Source: Olivibacter sitiensis DSM 17696 (GTDB lineage: Bacteria; Bacteroidota; Bacteroidia; Sphingobacteriales; Sphingobacteriaceae). From it: DNA of 64,000 nt. Under the pieces are notes generated by a model, which saw only the letters and a program-made list of their open reading frames with translations, ran no database searches and was not told the origin of the DNA. How positions within the stretch are numbered: position 1 is the stretch's first letter; each line of letters begins with the position of its first letter. The DNA lies in assembly GCF_000427965.1 (NCBI RefSeq), contig NZ_ATZA01000013.1:41953-105952 (forward strand), read 5' to 3'. Made by a program: the position numbers and the translations under genes. Below are positions 8,211 to 18,087 of this stretch, piece after piece.

Positions 8211-11207
8211 ATGGACAATTATCAACTCAAAAAATTGACAACGGCATTAATCGGGTTCAAACGAGGGCTCATAATGCTATTTTCGCTTATTATTTTAAGT
8301 GGAAATCTTTCTGCACAAGACATCAAAGTAAGTGGTGTTGTTAGAGATGTGCAAACAAAAGAACTTTTGCCAGGGGTAACGGTAACTGTAAAAGGAGGTG
8401 GACAGACCGTGCGCACCGATGGCAATGGGCGTTATGAAATTAATGCTTCTGCACAGGCAACATTGGTATTTTCATCCATAGGCTATGTGGGGCAAGAATT
8501 GGCAGTGAATGGTAGGTCAAGTATCAATGTGTCCCTTGACTCTGACATTCAATCCTTGGAGACAGTAGTGGTCCAAGTGGGCTACGGAAATCTGAAGCAA
8601 AAAGAAGTGACTTCTGCTGTGGCACACGTGGATACCTCTCAATTTAGGCAAAGTGGTTCTAGAAATGCACTGGATTTGATACAGGGCAAAGTCCCTGGTC
8701 TGCAGGTGACGCGTACCAGCGGATCTAATCCCAACTCCAGTCCCAGCGTGCAACTGCGTGGTGTGGTTACGGTAACAGGTTCTGCCAGCCCTCTTTATGT
8801 AATTGATGGAATCCCAGGGGGCAATATGGATCTATTGCAGCAGGACGATATTTTGTCCATTGACGTATTGAAAGATGGTTCAGGTGCGGCCATATATGGA
8901 TCTAGTGCTAACGCGGGCGTTATCTTGGTGACAACCAAGAAAGGCAAACCCGGAGCCGCTAGTTTTGACTACAACAATTATGTAAGGAAGGAATACGTAC
9001 AACGGAAACCTAACGTACTTACCGCACAGGAGTTCAGGGACAAAATTGCATCGGGCGAGCTTAGCTCATCTCGGGCAGATAGGGGTTACAGTACGGACTT
9101 CTACGATATGATGATCAATCATGACAATCTATCGCATAACCACAACTTTGCCATGAGCGGAGGTACCAACAATACCAATTACCGGGCAAGTGTAAACTAC
9201 AGAAATCTGGAAGGCATAGGCCTCGAAAATGGCCGTCAGGAGTTCGGTGCTAGGTTGAACATGAATCAAAGAGGATTTAACGATCGCTTGAATGTGCAGC
9301 TGAATTTGGTTAACAACTTCAACAATGCTAATTTGCTAGGTGGTGGCGCATGGGAAAGTGAACTGTTTAAAAATCCCACGTTCTCTAACTTTAACGACGA
9401 CGGATCGTATTATTTTGATCTGCAAAGCACCAATGAGTACGCGCGTTTGATGCAGGAGACAAGTTTTAGAAAACAGCAGACAACCTCGGCCGATTTCAAA
9501 GCAGACCTAGATATCATCGCAGGATTGAAAGGGACGGTTTTTGGCTCTTATCAGCGAAATTCTTGGAATGATAGTCAATATGCACCGCAAGATAGCGAAA
9601 CCTCCATTGAAAATACGGATTACCCAGGAGGAGCCTGGGCAGCAAAAAGCGATTTTCTGTCCCAAGCTTATGCGTTCGAACCTACCTTGCAATACGATCG
9701 GCTGTTTGCAGAAAAACATAATTTCACTGTTATAGGTGGATATAGCTACCGCTATTATAAGGAAGAAGGGATGAGCGCTTCCAACCGTGGCTTTATCAAC
9801 GACCTTTTTCACGAAGACAATTTGGGACAAGGAACCGCATTGATAGACGGTAGGGCCGGTATGGGTAGTTTTAAGAACGACAATAAGCTGATCGCATTCT
9901 TCGGAAGAGTTAACTATGCTTTTAACGGCAAATATATGCTGCAAGCCGTAATACGTCGTGAAGGCTCATCTCGCTTCGGTACCAACAATAAATGGGGCAA
10001 TTTCCCAGCAGTTTCCGCTGGTTGGAACGTTTCTGAGGAAGAGTTTATGCAAAACGTAAATTTTGTCAATTACTTGAAACTTCGCGTGGGCTATGGCGAA
10101 ACGGGTAACTCTGGATTTAGCAACAATGCTTCTCGTGTAACTTTGGGTGGCGGAGGAAGGTATCTCTACCCAGATGAGGCTTATAGGGAAACCTATGGCC
10201 CAAACAGAAATCCGAATCCAAATTTGAGATGGGAGAGCAAAAGGGAATATAACCTAGGGCTGGATTTTACGCTATTTGATCAAAAATTGAACGGTAATTT
10301 AGATGTTTTCCAACGTAAGACGGTTGATTTGCTGGACACTTATACCACACCACAGCCGCCCTTTATCCAATCAAATATCTATACCAATGTGGGTACTATT
10401 TCTTCAAAAGGTATAGAACTTGGCTTGAGCTATAAAGCGATCGACAAGAAAGACTTCTCTTGGTCTGTAGATCTCGTGGGGAGCACTACCAAGAATACCT
10501 TGGATAGCTATTCCAATGATATCTATACACTCGATTACAAGGAATTTGGAAGTATAGGTGGCGCGGGAGCATTGGGTAATGCCATTGTCACCTACGAAGG
10601 GGAGCGTGTAGGTGAATTTTGGGGCAAGCGCTTTGCAGGGTTTACGGAAGACGGGAAATGGTTGTTCTATAATCGGAATGGCGAAGCCGTTCGCAACGAC
10701 CAGATCAATAATTCCAGAAATCGTGAATTAACTGACCTAGCACCTATTGGTAATGCGGTTCCCAAATACCTGTTGTCCATCAATAATAGTTTTACCTATA
10801 AACGTTTTGATTTTAGGGTGTTCATGCGAGGTAAGTTTGATTACGACATCCTAAATACCATGGCTTTGAGCTATGGCAATAAGGTATGGCAAGGTAATTT
10901 GTTGCAGGATGCCTTTACAAAATACGCGGAGATTGACGATACCTATATGTATTCCGATTACTACATAGAAAGTGGCAGCCACTGGAAAATAGATGAAGTC
11001 ACTATCGGCTATACCTTCAAATTGCCCGCTACTTATTTCCGTAACTTACGCGTGTACTTTACAGGACAGAATTTGGCGACTATCACTGGCTACTCTGGCA
11101 ATGACCCTGATTTTATTCAGGATACTGGTTTAGGACCTGGGATAGATAGTCGGGGAGCTTATCCAAGTACTCGCTCATTTTTGATAGGTGTTAATTTTGG
11201 ATTCTAG
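8211..11207 (+). CDS. SusC/RagA-type TonB-dependent outer-membrane transporter (pair 2)
   Basis: 998-aa outer-membrane importer. The signal peptide is extended (about 1-35, ending NLSAQ), with a charged N-terminal stretch before it. The regulatory-like domain begins SGVVRDVQTKELLPGV; the plug contains PLYVIDGIPGGNMDLL and ANAGVILVTTKKGK; the barrel ends FLIGVNFGF. The sequence is clearly different from SusC1, so the two probably take different ligands. SusD2 starts 61 bp downstream. The divergent kinase/regulator pair, 11-bp boxes and a LacI-like site lie upstream, which makes this the most directly regulated transporter of the window. Confidence 0.95.
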   Translation: MDNYQLKKLTTALIGFKRGLIMLFSLIILSGNLSAQDIKVSGVVRDVQTKELLPGVTVTVKGGGQTVRTDGNGRYEINASAQATLVFSSIGYVGQELAVNGRSSINVSLDSDIQSLETVVVQVGYGNLKQKEVTSAVAHVDTSQFRQSGSRNALDLIQGKVPGLQVTRTSGSNPNSSPSVQLRGVVTVTGSASPLYVIDGIPGGNMDLLQQDDILSIDVLKDGSGAAIYGSSANAGVILVTTKKGKPGAASFDYNNYVRKEYVQRKPNVLTAQEFRDKIASGELSSSRADRGYSTDFYDMMINHDNLSHNHNFAMSGGTNNTNYRASVNYRNLEGIGLENGRQEFGARLNMNQRGFNDRLNVQLNLVNNFNNANLLGGGAWESELFKNPTFSNFNDDGSYYFDLQSTNEYARLMQETSFRKQQTTSADFKADLDIIAGLKGTVFGSYQRNSWNDSQYAPQDSETSIENTDYPGGAWAAKSDFLSQAYAFEPTLQYDRLFAEKHNFTVIGGYSYRYYKEEGMSASNRGFINDLFHEDNLGQGTALIDGRAGMGSFKNDNKLIAFFGRVNYAFNGKYMLQAVIRREGSSRFGTNNKWGNFPAVSAGWNVSEEEFMQNVNFVNYLKLRVGYGETGNSGFSNNASRVTLGGGGRYLYPDEAYRETYGPNRNPNPNLRWESKREYNLGLDFTLFDQKLNGNLDVFQRKTVDLLDTYTTPQPPFIQSNIYTNVGTISSKGIELGLSYKAIDKKDFSWSVDLVGSTTKNTLDSYSNDIYTLDYKEFGSIGGAGALGNAIVTYEGERVGEFWGKRFAGFTEDGKWLFYNRNGEAVRNDQINNSRNRELTDLAPIGNAVPKYLLSINNSFTYKRFDFRVFMRGKFDYDILNTMALSYGNKVWQGNLLQDAFTKYAEIDDTYMYSDYYIESGSHWKIDEVTIGYTFKLPATYFRNLRVYFTGQNLATITGYSGNDPDFIQDTGLGPGIDSRGAYPSTRSFLIGVNFGF

Positions 11208-11268
11208 GGATAAATAATTAAAGGCTAATTGTTAGGTGACTTTAATGTCACGTACAAAAGATATACAG

Positions 11269-12900
11269 ATGAAAAAGAATTTATTTAAAGCAGTTTTCTT
11301 AGGTATGCTCGCGTTTGCCAGCTGTACCGATTTAACGGAAAATGCATATGATCAAATGTTGACCGATGATTTTTACAATAATCGGAACGAAGTACTTTCG
11401 GCAGTCTTGAGGCCTTATACCCATGCCAATGCCTGGGTTACACCTTCGGGACAAGATGGTTGGTGGCGGCCTGCTGAATTGTCAGGAGATCAATTGGCAT
11501 GGCCTACCAAAGGGAGGCATGGTGAAGACGGAGGCAAATGGAAACGTTTACATTACCATACCTGGACAGTGGATGAAGGAGGGCTGAACAATGCCTGGAG
11601 ATTAATGTATTGGGGGATGGGCTTGTGTAATGACCCGATAGAAAATCTAGAAGCGCGGGAAAGCGCAGACATGGGTATATCCGATGAAGAAAAGGCTGCT
11701 TTTATTGCTGAATTGAAGTTGTTAAGGGCATTTCATTACCTGAAGTTAATGGACTTGTTTGGAAATATTCCTATTGTAACTCAAGTGGGCATACCCGCAC
11801 AACCAGAAACTAGGCCAAGAGCGGAGGTTTTTAATTTCATAGAATCTGAGATTCTGGAAAATGTAAATCAAGCTCCCGTATTGTCCAGAGGAATGATGGG
11901 AAGGATGTCACAAGCTGGAGCCTACGCCATGCTCGTAGAGCTTTATCTCAACGCAGAAGTTTGGACTGGAACACCACGTTGGGATGACTGTATCGCCGCT
12001 GCCAACAAGTTGATCAATAGCGAAGCCGGAGGACAAAATGGTACCATGGAATTGGATCCGAATATTATCGACCAGTTTAAAAATACCAATGACCTGTCCA
12101 AGGAAGTAATCATGTCTATCGCATATGATTATACGACCGCCAATTTTCAACCTTCTTGGCCAGGAGAATTTTTCCATTTCAAACAGCGCGAAATATACGG
12201 TGGAGCAAGAAATGGCAATAACGGTATCGTTTTGATCCCAGGGGTTTATACTACGTACTCTGACCAGGACTTGAGAAAATCTGAATGGTTGCTTGAAGGT
12301 ACGCAATACAACTTTGCTACGGGTGCCGTTGTAACCGGATCCGAAGAGTATAATGAACGGCCATTAGTTTTTGTTGACAACATCAGGAGAAATTCGGTCA
12401 ATGAGACGTCTTCAACCATGAGTGATGGTGAAGAAAATAGCGGTGTTCGTTTCAATAAATATAAATTGGGCAATCAGCTAGTTGGGCATGATGGTACTCC
12501 CATCGACCTGAACTATAACAACAACGATTGGAATATCTATCGCCTCACTTGGATTTACTTTGCAAAGGCAGAAGCTATCATTCGTCAAAATGGAGGAACG
12601 GCCAATCAAGAGGCCGTAGACCTGATAAATACGTGTAGGAAGAGAGCATTTGCAGAGGCAGATTGGGCGGCTAATGCCTATACGCCAGCTACTTTGACAT
12701 TGGACGAGCTGTTGGCAGAAAGGGGAAGGGAATTTATTTTTGAGGGCTTTAGAAGGAATGACCTGATACGCTTCGGTAAGTTCACTTCAGAATCGTGGTG
12801 GGATCACCAAGCTAGTCAAGCTACTAGAAGCTTGTTCCCTATTCCTCAGCAGCAAATAGATATGAACCCCAATTTACAGCAGAATCCTGGCTATAATTAA
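11269..12900 (+). CDS. SusD/RagB-type lipoprotein (pair 2)
   Basis: 543-aa surface glycan-binding lipoprotein. The chosen start (ATG 11269) gives MKKNLFKAVFLGMLAFASC, a clean lipoprotein signal with Cys19; an in-frame ATG 33 bp upstream would add a hydrophilic leader before it. SusD features: AFIAELKLLRAFHYLKLMDL (TPR-like helix), ERGREFIFEGFRRNDLIRFG and the C-terminal LFPIPQQQIDMNPNLQQNPG. It pairs with SusC2 and is closed by a terminator at 12928. Confidence 0.95.
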   Translation: MKKNLFKAVFLGMLAFASCTDLTENAYDQMLTDDFYNNRNEVLSAVLRPYTHANAWVTPSGQDGWWRPAELSGDQLAWPTKGRHGEDGGKWKRLHYHTWTVDEGGLNNAWRLMYWGMGLCNDPIENLEARESADMGISDEEKAAFIAELKLLRAFHYLKLMDLFGNIPIVTQVGIPAQPETRPRAEVFNFIESEILENVNQAPVLSRGMMGRMSQAGAYAMLVELYLNAEVWTGTPRWDDCIAAANKLINSEAGGQNGTMELDPNIIDQFKNTNDLSKEVIMSIAYDYTTANFQPSWPGEFFHFKQREIYGGARNGNNGIVLIPGVYTTYSDQDLRKSEWLLEGTQYNFATGAVVTGSEEYNERPLVFVDNIRRNSVNETSSTMSDGEENSGVRFNKYKLGNQLVGHDGTPIDLNYNNNDWNIYRLTWIYFAKAEAIIRQNGGTANQEAVDLINTCRKRAFAEADWAANAYTPATLTLDELLAERGREFIFEGFRRNDLIRFGKFTSESWWDHQASQATRSLFPIPQQQIDMNPNLQQNPGYN

Positions 12901-12927
12901 TTGTGGTTTGTTGTTTTGATTAGTGAG

Positions 12928-12963
12928 AAAGGGTGATTACTATAGAGGTAATCGCCCTTTTTT
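12928..12963 (+). terminator. Rho-independent terminator after SusD2
   Basis: Stem AAAGGGTGATTAC with GTAATCGCCCTTT (one G-U pair) and a T run, 27 bp after the stop codon. Confidence 0.8.
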
Positions 12964-13053
12964 ATATCTATTTTGTTGTCTTTCTCCTTAGCGAGCCGAA
13001 TAAAACGGTAGCCTTGGCCTATAAAGATTTCATTTTCTGTTCATTTGTGTTCT

Positions 13054-13082
13054 ATTAACAATTCGTTAGCGATTCATTGACA
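13054..13082. promoter_or_regulatory. Three 11-bp-spaced boxes upstream of the secreted peptidase
   Basis: ATTAACA (13054), GTTAGCG (13065) and ATTGACA (13076) lie 52-80 bp before the start codon. The order and spacing match the SusC2 upstream region almost exactly, including the shared 15-mer TATTAACAATTCGTT. Confidence 0.5.
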
Positions 13083-13133
13083 AGATTAGTAGCAAATTTG
13101 CTGTATCTTCACAAGATAAAAGATACTATTTAT

Positions 13134-13847
13134 ATGCTTAGAAAAACATTATTAGCCGTAGTAATTATCGCTGTCATTGCGGTACAAGAAGGTAAGGCAC
13201 AGAGAAAAAGTTGGAACGATATGGATCTTACGGGAGCTATCGTAGACACGTTAAAGAAAGGTAAATATACCTTGATCTTCATTGACAAATCGCCCGATTT
13301 CAATCCCGAATTGAAGCAGCGCTTGATTGAGACGTTCTTTGAGGTGTACCCCAAAGAGGCAAAAAAATATAACCCCAAGACTACTCGTCAGGTAACCTTT
13401 TTTGTCGATCCCGCATATGACGGTGTAGCAGCTGCTGGCGGAGGCTTGGTACGTTTCAACCCACAATGGTTCAAGAAAAGTCCAAATGACATCGACGTGG
13501 TCACGCACGAGGTGATGCATTTGGTACAAAGCTATCCCCGTGGCGCTGGTCCGGGATGGATAACCGAAGGTATAGCCGATTATGTACGCTATACCATGGG
13601 TGTGGACAATGAAGGCGCTGGATGGTCTTTGACTCCATTTAACGAGAAGCAATCCTATGAAAATGCTTACCGCATCACCGCTCGGTTTTTCTATTGGATG
13701 GAACAGCAAGGACAAAAAAACTTGGTGAAGAAATTGGATCATGCCATGCGTAGCAAGACATATACCGATGCTTTCTGGAAAGACGAAACTGGAAAGACCG
13801 TCGACGAGTGGTGGGCTCAGTATGCCCAAAACCCAGTGTTGAAATAA
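13134..13847 (+). CDS. Secreted zinc metallopeptidase, basic secretory protein (BSP) family
   Basis: Predicted periplasmic or secreted zinc peptidase, 237 aa. ATG 13134 gives a signal peptide ending near VQEGKAQ; the longer reading frame would start with TTG inside the upstream boxes. The zinc site is THEVMHLVQSY (His125, Glu126, His129) and is followed by GWITEGIADYVRYTMG, the BSP-family second motif with an extra acidic ligand candidate. The C-terminus has WKDETGKTVDEWWAQY, usual for the family. It lies between SusD2 and GH92-1, has its own upstream boxes and is followed by a hairpin terminator. A role in stripping protein from glycoproteins to expose glycans fits the context but is inference. 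Confidence 0.85.
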   Translation: MLRKTLLAVVIIAVIAVQEGKAQRKSWNDMDLTGAIVDTLKKGKYTLIFIDKSPDFNPELKQRLIETFFEVYPKEAKKYNPKTTRQVTFFVDPAYDGVAAAGGGLVRFNPQWFKKSPNDIDVVTHEVMHLVQSYPRGAGPGWITEGIADYVRYTMGVDNEGAGWSLTPFNEKQSYENAYRITARFFYWMEQQGQKNLVKKLDHAMRSKTYTDAFWKDETGKTVDEWWAQYAQNPVLK

Positions 13848-13869
13848 TAAATTTGATTTGTGTGTTGTG

Positions 13870-13913
13870 AACGGTGGCAATTAGGTATTAATACCTAAAT
13901 TGTCATCGTTTTT
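13870..13913 (+). terminator. Hairpin terminator between the peptidase gene and GH92-1
   Basis: A near-perfect hairpin of about 20 bp per arm is centred on the 18-bp perfect palindrome 13881-13898 (core TAGGTATTAATACCTA) and ends in a T run. It could also partly serve as an operator for the GH92 gene that starts 27 bp later. Confidence 0.65.
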
Positions 13914-13939
13914 AGTATTTATCTAGATAGATAGAAAGA

Positions 13940-16228
13940 ATGATTGATAAGAAAAGCTTAATTACGTTGTTGCTATTGTCGCCTGCTGCCATATGGGCGC
14001 AAACAAATGATTTGGTACCTTATGTGAAGCCCATAATCGGTACGGCTAAAATGGGGCACACTTATCCAGGGCCTACGGTGCCCTTTGGCTCCGTGCAGCT
14101 CAGTCCCGATACCGATACCATTCCCTATGCCGTAGACGGTAGGTACAATGGTGAGGTATATCGCTATTGTGCAGGTTATCAATATGACGACCCTACCATC
14201 GTTGGTTTTAGCCACACCCATTTTAGTGGGGTAGGGCATTCCGATCTGGGCGACTTTTTGATCATGCCCACCGTGGGTGCTTTACAGATGAATCCCGGCA
14301 CAGCCGATAATCCAAAGGGTGGTTATCGTTCGGCCTATAGCCACGACAATGAAGTAGCCGAGGCAAATTATTATAAGGTGAAGTTGGATGACGACAACAT
14401 CTTGGCCGAACTCACCACCAGCACGCGTGTAGGTTTCCATCAATACACCTTTCCCAAGTCGGATCAATCGCATATTATCCTAGACCTGATGGCGGGGATA
14501 TACAACTATGATGACAAGAATGTGTGGACGGTGGTACGCGTGGTAAACGATACCCTGATCACAGGCTACCGCCAGACCAACGGTTGGGCCCGCACGCGAA
14601 CCGTCTATTTTGCCATGAGCTTTTCCAAGCCTTTCAAAGAGTACGGTACACAGAATAACGATGGGCCTAAGGTGTACCGAGGTTTCTGGGGCAAATTTGA
14701 CCAGTCCAAGAACTTTCCGGACGTAGCGGGCAAGAAGCTGCGCATGCATTTCGATTTTGATACCCAGGAAGGTGAGCAGATCAAGGTGAAAATGGCACTG
14801 AGCCCGGTGAGCATGCGCAATGCGCTGGAAAACATGCAGGCCGAAGTACCTCACTGGGATTTCGACAAAGTGAAGCTAGATGGACAAACGCAGTGGCAAA
14901 AGGAACTGGAAAAAATCAGGGTGGATGTACCTACGGACGAAGATCGTATCAACTTCTATACGGCCATGTACCATGCGGCGCTGATGCCTAGCATTTACAT
15001 GGATGTGAATGGGGAGTATAAGGGACTAGATCAAGAAGTGCACAAGGCAGAAGGATTTACCAACTATACCTCTTTCTCCATTTGGGATACCTTCAGGGCT
15101 TTCCATCCTTATCTCAACCTTATCAATCCCTCGCGCAATGCCGATATGGTGGCTTCCGTGATGGCGCATTACGATCAGAGCGCCTTGCCCATGTTGCCAG
15201 TATGGTCGCATTATGCCAATGATAATTGGTGCATGAGTGGTTATCATAGTGTCTCCGTAGTGGCCGATGCCATCATCAAGGGGGTCTATCAGGGTGACGC
15301 GGAAAAAGCGTTGGAGGCCTGTGTCACTACGGCCAACAGGAGGAGCTATGAAGGAATAGGCGAATACATCGACAAAGGCTACGTGCCGGCAGAAAAGTCA
15401 GGTACGTCGGTTTCCAATACCTTGGAATACGCCTACGATGACTGGTGCATTGCGCAATTGGCCAAACATTTGGGCAAGACCGATATATACGATACCTTCA
15501 TAAAAAGGGCTGCCAGCTGGAAAAATGTGTATGACCCATCCATTGGCTTTATGCGACCCAAACTGGCCGATGGCAGCTTTAAGAAGGAATTTGACGTATT
15601 GGAAACGCATGGTCAAGGTTTCATAGAGGGCAATTCATGGAATTTCAGTCTCTATGTACCACATGACCCCGTCGCTATGATGGAGAATATGGGAGGCAAG
15701 AAGCGCCTTTCCCGCTATCTGGATTCGCTCTTTACCATGCACTTGCCGGACGAGTTCTTTGCCAATACGGAGGATATCACTCGTGAGGGGATTATTGGCA
15801 ACTATGTGCATGGCAATGAGCCATCGCACCACGTGGCCTATCTGTACAACATTACTGGCGAACCTTATAAGACGCAGGAAAAGATCAGGATGATCCTTAA
15901 GAATCAATACCACAATGGATCTGACGGCTTGGGCGGCAATGATGATTGCGGTCAAATGAGTGCTTGGTATATCTTCAGTTCCTTAGGATTTTATCCAGTG
16001 GCTCCGGCTTCAGACGAATATTGGCTGGGCAGTCCTGCGGTAAGTAGTGCATCCATCCGTCTGGAAAATGGCAAAAACATACAGATACGCGCCATCAATC
16101 AATCGGACAAGAATGTATATGTCAAGAAGGTGACGCTGAATGGCAAGGAAGTAAAAGGCTACAAACTGCACCATGCCGATTTGCTCCAGGGCGGCGAATT
16201 GGTGTTTTATATGAGCGGGAAAAGATAA
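13940..16228 (+). CDS. GH92 exo-alpha-mannosidase (GH92-1)
   Basis: Secreted or periplasmic glycoside hydrolase, 762 aa, family 92 (calcium-dependent, inverting exo-alpha-mannosidases). Signal peptide about 1-20 (AAIWAQ). N-terminal beta-sandwich starts with VPYVKPIIGTAKMGHTYPGP; the (alpha/alpha)6 catalytic domain carries FSIWDTFRAFHPYLNL, HGNEPSHHVAYLYN and NDDCGQMSAWYIFSSLGFYP. Glu627 of HGNEPSHH matches the family's general acid, and the DDCGQ motif holds the catalytic base Asp. It is thus expected to be an active mannosidase, most likely alpha-1,2. The last 48 bp of the gene are repeated at 23216-23263. The base composition is richer in GC than neighbouring SusC genes. Confidence 0.93.
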   Translation: MIDKKSLITLLLLSPAAIWAQTNDLVPYVKPIIGTAKMGHTYPGPTVPFGSVQLSPDTDTIPYAVDGRYNGEVYRYCAGYQYDDPTIVGFSHTHFSGVGHSDLGDFLIMPTVGALQMNPGTADNPKGGYRSAYSHDNEVAEANYYKVKLDDDNILAELTTSTRVGFHQYTFPKSDQSHIILDLMAGIYNYDDKNVWTVVRVVNDTLITGYRQTNGWARTRTVYFAMSFSKPFKEYGTQNNDGPKVYRGFWGKFDQSKNFPDVAGKKLRMHFDFDTQEGEQIKVKMALSPVSMRNALENMQAEVPHWDFDKVKLDGQTQWQKELEKIRVDVPTDEDRINFYTAMYHAALMPSIYMDVNGEYKGLDQEVHKAEGFTNYTSFSIWDTFRAFHPYLNLINPSRNADMVASVMAHYDQSALPMLPVWSHYANDNWCMSGYHSVSVVADAIIKGVYQGDAEKALEACVTTANRRSYEGIGEYIDKGYVPAEKSGTSVSNTLEYAYDDWCIAQLAKHLGKTDIYDTFIKRAASWKNVYDPSIGFMRPKLADGSFKKEFDVLETHGQGFIEGNSWNFSLYVPHDPVAMMENMGGKKRLSRYLDSLFTMHLPDEFFANTEDITREGIIGNYVHGNEPSHHVAYLYNITGEPYKTQEKIRMILKNQYHNGSDGLGGNDDCGQMSAWYIFSSLGFYPVAPASDEYWLGSPAVSSASIRLENGKNIQIRAINQSDKNVYVKKVTLNGKEVKGYKLHHADLLQGGELVFYMSGKR
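16176..16223 (+). repeat. 48-bp direct repeat, copy 1 (3' end of GH92-1)
   Basis: Identical over 48 bp to 23216-23263, offset 7040 bp. This copy is part of the functional GH92 gene, which then ends with Lys-Arg-stop. Confidence 0.95.
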
Positions 16229-16246
16229 ATTAAATCTGCAGGATAA

Positions 16247-16295
16247 AATCACTTGTCTAGTGGGGCGATCCGATCGCCCCACTAGACAAGTGATT
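16247..16295. terminator. 49-nt perfect palindrome between convergent genes
   Basis: Two 24-bp arms (16247-16270 and 16272-16295) match perfectly around one central base; the GC-rich core is GTGGGGCGATC. It lies between the 3' ends of GH92-1 (plus) and the thioredoxin operon (minus), so a bidirectional terminator is the natural reading, although T runs are short. Confidence 0.7.
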
Positions 16296-16303
16296 GTCTC
16301 AAT

Positions 16304-18058
16304 TTACGGGAACGTAATTTTTGTAAGGCCATATTGTTCTGCAAGTAATCGCATCTCGCCTTCAAATCGGTAAAACGGAAAATCATCATTCATAATATTA
16401 CCTATTCTGTTGACTAAGACATACCTCGGAATTCCATTAAAATTGAAGAGATCTTGCAAGAGATAGTAATCGTCTTTTGAAAGGCGGATGGAGTTGAACA
16501 GCCCCTGTTCACGCACGAAATCATCGTATTTTTTTTGAGGCGATCCAATTTCTGATGTGATAAACAGAAAGTCGAGTTCGGCATCATTTTTACGAAATTT
16601 TGCTCTAGTTTGTTGTTTGTCTTGGATGTTGGAGATGCAGGGAGGACAGTAAATCGCCCAGAAGTCGACAAGCAGGAATTTTCCATTATAGGGAGCAATG
16701 ATTTTTTTGAAAAGCGCTCCACCTTTTGTTTCTGGTAAAGGGTAGCCATCTACTGGCCCCTTTTGATAGGCTTGTTCATAAAGTCGGTCACATTCCGAAA
16801 CTAACCACGGAAAGTCTATCCCTTGTTTGAATGAATGGATGAACGCCTTACCTTCCACTCGGTCCATTAATTGAAAATGTGATTTGAGGGCTCTTATCTT
16901 CATAATATTGTATAACAGGTTTTTTTCCAATTTAAAGTTATTTGTTAATACGGAATCTTTCGCTGCCCAATGCAGCAGCAGGCTGCTAGCTTTTAAACTA
17001 CGGTTTTGTATTGGCGAATTGTAGGTGCGATACTTCTGCAATATAGTTGGATTGTTGGCCAGCCATGTGGCGATTTCTCGTAGGGCGGAGTCGGATTTAC
17101 CACTATCTGTCTCGTTGGCAATTTCCGTAAGGCTTTTAAATTCGCGATAGGCTTCCGTAGCTTCCATGTCGAGTTCTTCTCGCATAAAGTCGAGCACACT
17201 TTTTTTAGGCGCAACGTTTACCGGGATAGGAATGATAAAAGGGGGACTATTTTCAAAAGAATTGATAAACTGAAGAAAAGAAGGGCATGCAATTAAACTG
17301 CTGTCATTGAAGTTAATCCGGTTTAGGAAATCGTAATAGTTGTCCGGAAAATCATCCCGTTTTTCCCTGTTGTTTGCATATTTAAGCAATTGGGATGCGT
17401 AATGGCTGTTTACCTCGTTTTGGACGATGTGTTTGGTTAATGGTAAGCTATTCGCCCAATCTGCCTCTTTGTAAAACTTATGCAACGTAGAATCCCAACG
17501 TGTAATTTGCCATTTCTTGAAGGCGTCAGGAGCTAATTTGTCGGCAAAGTCAAGGAAAATCTCCTGGTCATTCAAGGCTAGATGAAATTTGACGAGTTCC
17601 GCGTTGACGCTGGCATTTTTGCCTTTATAATGGACATTTCTCAACAGACTATACCCTTTTGATGCTTTGGTATATATCTCGTTCCAGTTCAGAAGGATGG
17701 CCAAGTTTGCTCCAGGTTCGATATAAACATAAGTAGCTATATCATCAAAGTACAATTGTAGGTATTTCGGATATTTCAACGATAAGCTGGCCTCGAAGCG
17801 TCCATCTTTATCAAATGAGATTAAAGCGATTTGTTCTTCGCTGGCAACGGGGTCATAGAGATCTGCCGTACCGGTTTTTAAATGAACGTTATTTGGGTAG
17901 TCTTGGATATATCCCACGAGCTTGGTTGTCTCCCCTGCATCAATTTCCAGTTGGGCATCTATCCATAATGAAACCGAGTCCGGTATTTTTTCCCATTGGC
18001 CATATAAAGCATGACAATAGGTCAAATAAAGAGATAGGAGGATGATTTTGCATTTCAT
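16304..18058 (-). CDS. TlpA-like thioredoxin-fold protein (584 aa)
   Basis: Periplasmic or envelope-bound thiol-disulfide protein. N-terminal signal peptide (about 1-20), a long helical middle region of about 400 residues of the kind found in Bacteroidota TlpA/AhpC-TSA proteins, and a C-terminal thioredoxin fold with FWAIYCPPCISNIQ (active-site Cys471 and Cys474, a CPPC pair). Later elements GIPRYVLVNRIGNI contain the cis-Pro loop. It is the last gene of the four-gene minus-strand unit and lies 29 bp after the barrel gene. Its partner substrate is unknown; reduction of disulfides in an imported or secreted peptide would fit the C39-like neighbour. Confidence 0.85.
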   Translation of the reverse strand: MKCKIILLSLYLTYCHALYGQWEKIPDSVSLWIDAQLEIDAGETTKLVGYIQDYPNNVHLKTGTADLYDPVASEEQIALISFDKDGRFEASLSLKYPKYLQLYFDDIATYVYIEPGANLAILLNWNEIYTKASKGYSLLRNVHYKGKNASVNAELVKFHLALNDQEIFLDFADKLAPDAFKKWQITRWDSTLHKFYKEADWANSLPLTKHIVQNEVNSHYASQLLKYANNREKRDDFPDNYYDFLNRINFNDSSLIACPSFLQFINSFENSPPFIIPIPVNVAPKKSVLDFMREELDMEATEAYREFKSLTEIANETDSGKSDSALREIATWLANNPTILQKYRTYNSPIQNRSLKASSLLLHWAAKDSVLTNNFKLEKNLLYNIMKIRALKSHFQLMDRVEGKAFIHSFKQGIDFPWLVSECDRLYEQAYQKGPVDGYPLPETKGGALFKKIIAPYNGKFLLVDFWAIYCPPCISNIQDKQQTRAKFRKNDAELDFLFITSEIGSPQKKYDDFVREQGLFNSIRLSKDDYYLLQDLFNFNGIPRYVLVNRIGNIMNDDFPFYRFEGEMRLLAEQYGLTKITFP

Positions 18059-18087
18059 TATTGTTCAAATTAAATTGCTTCTTGTCT

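Noticed and set aside
13251..13880. 209-codon open frame on the minus strand
   Set aside because: Shadow of the BSP peptidase gene, whose HEVMH zinc motif fixes the real strand.
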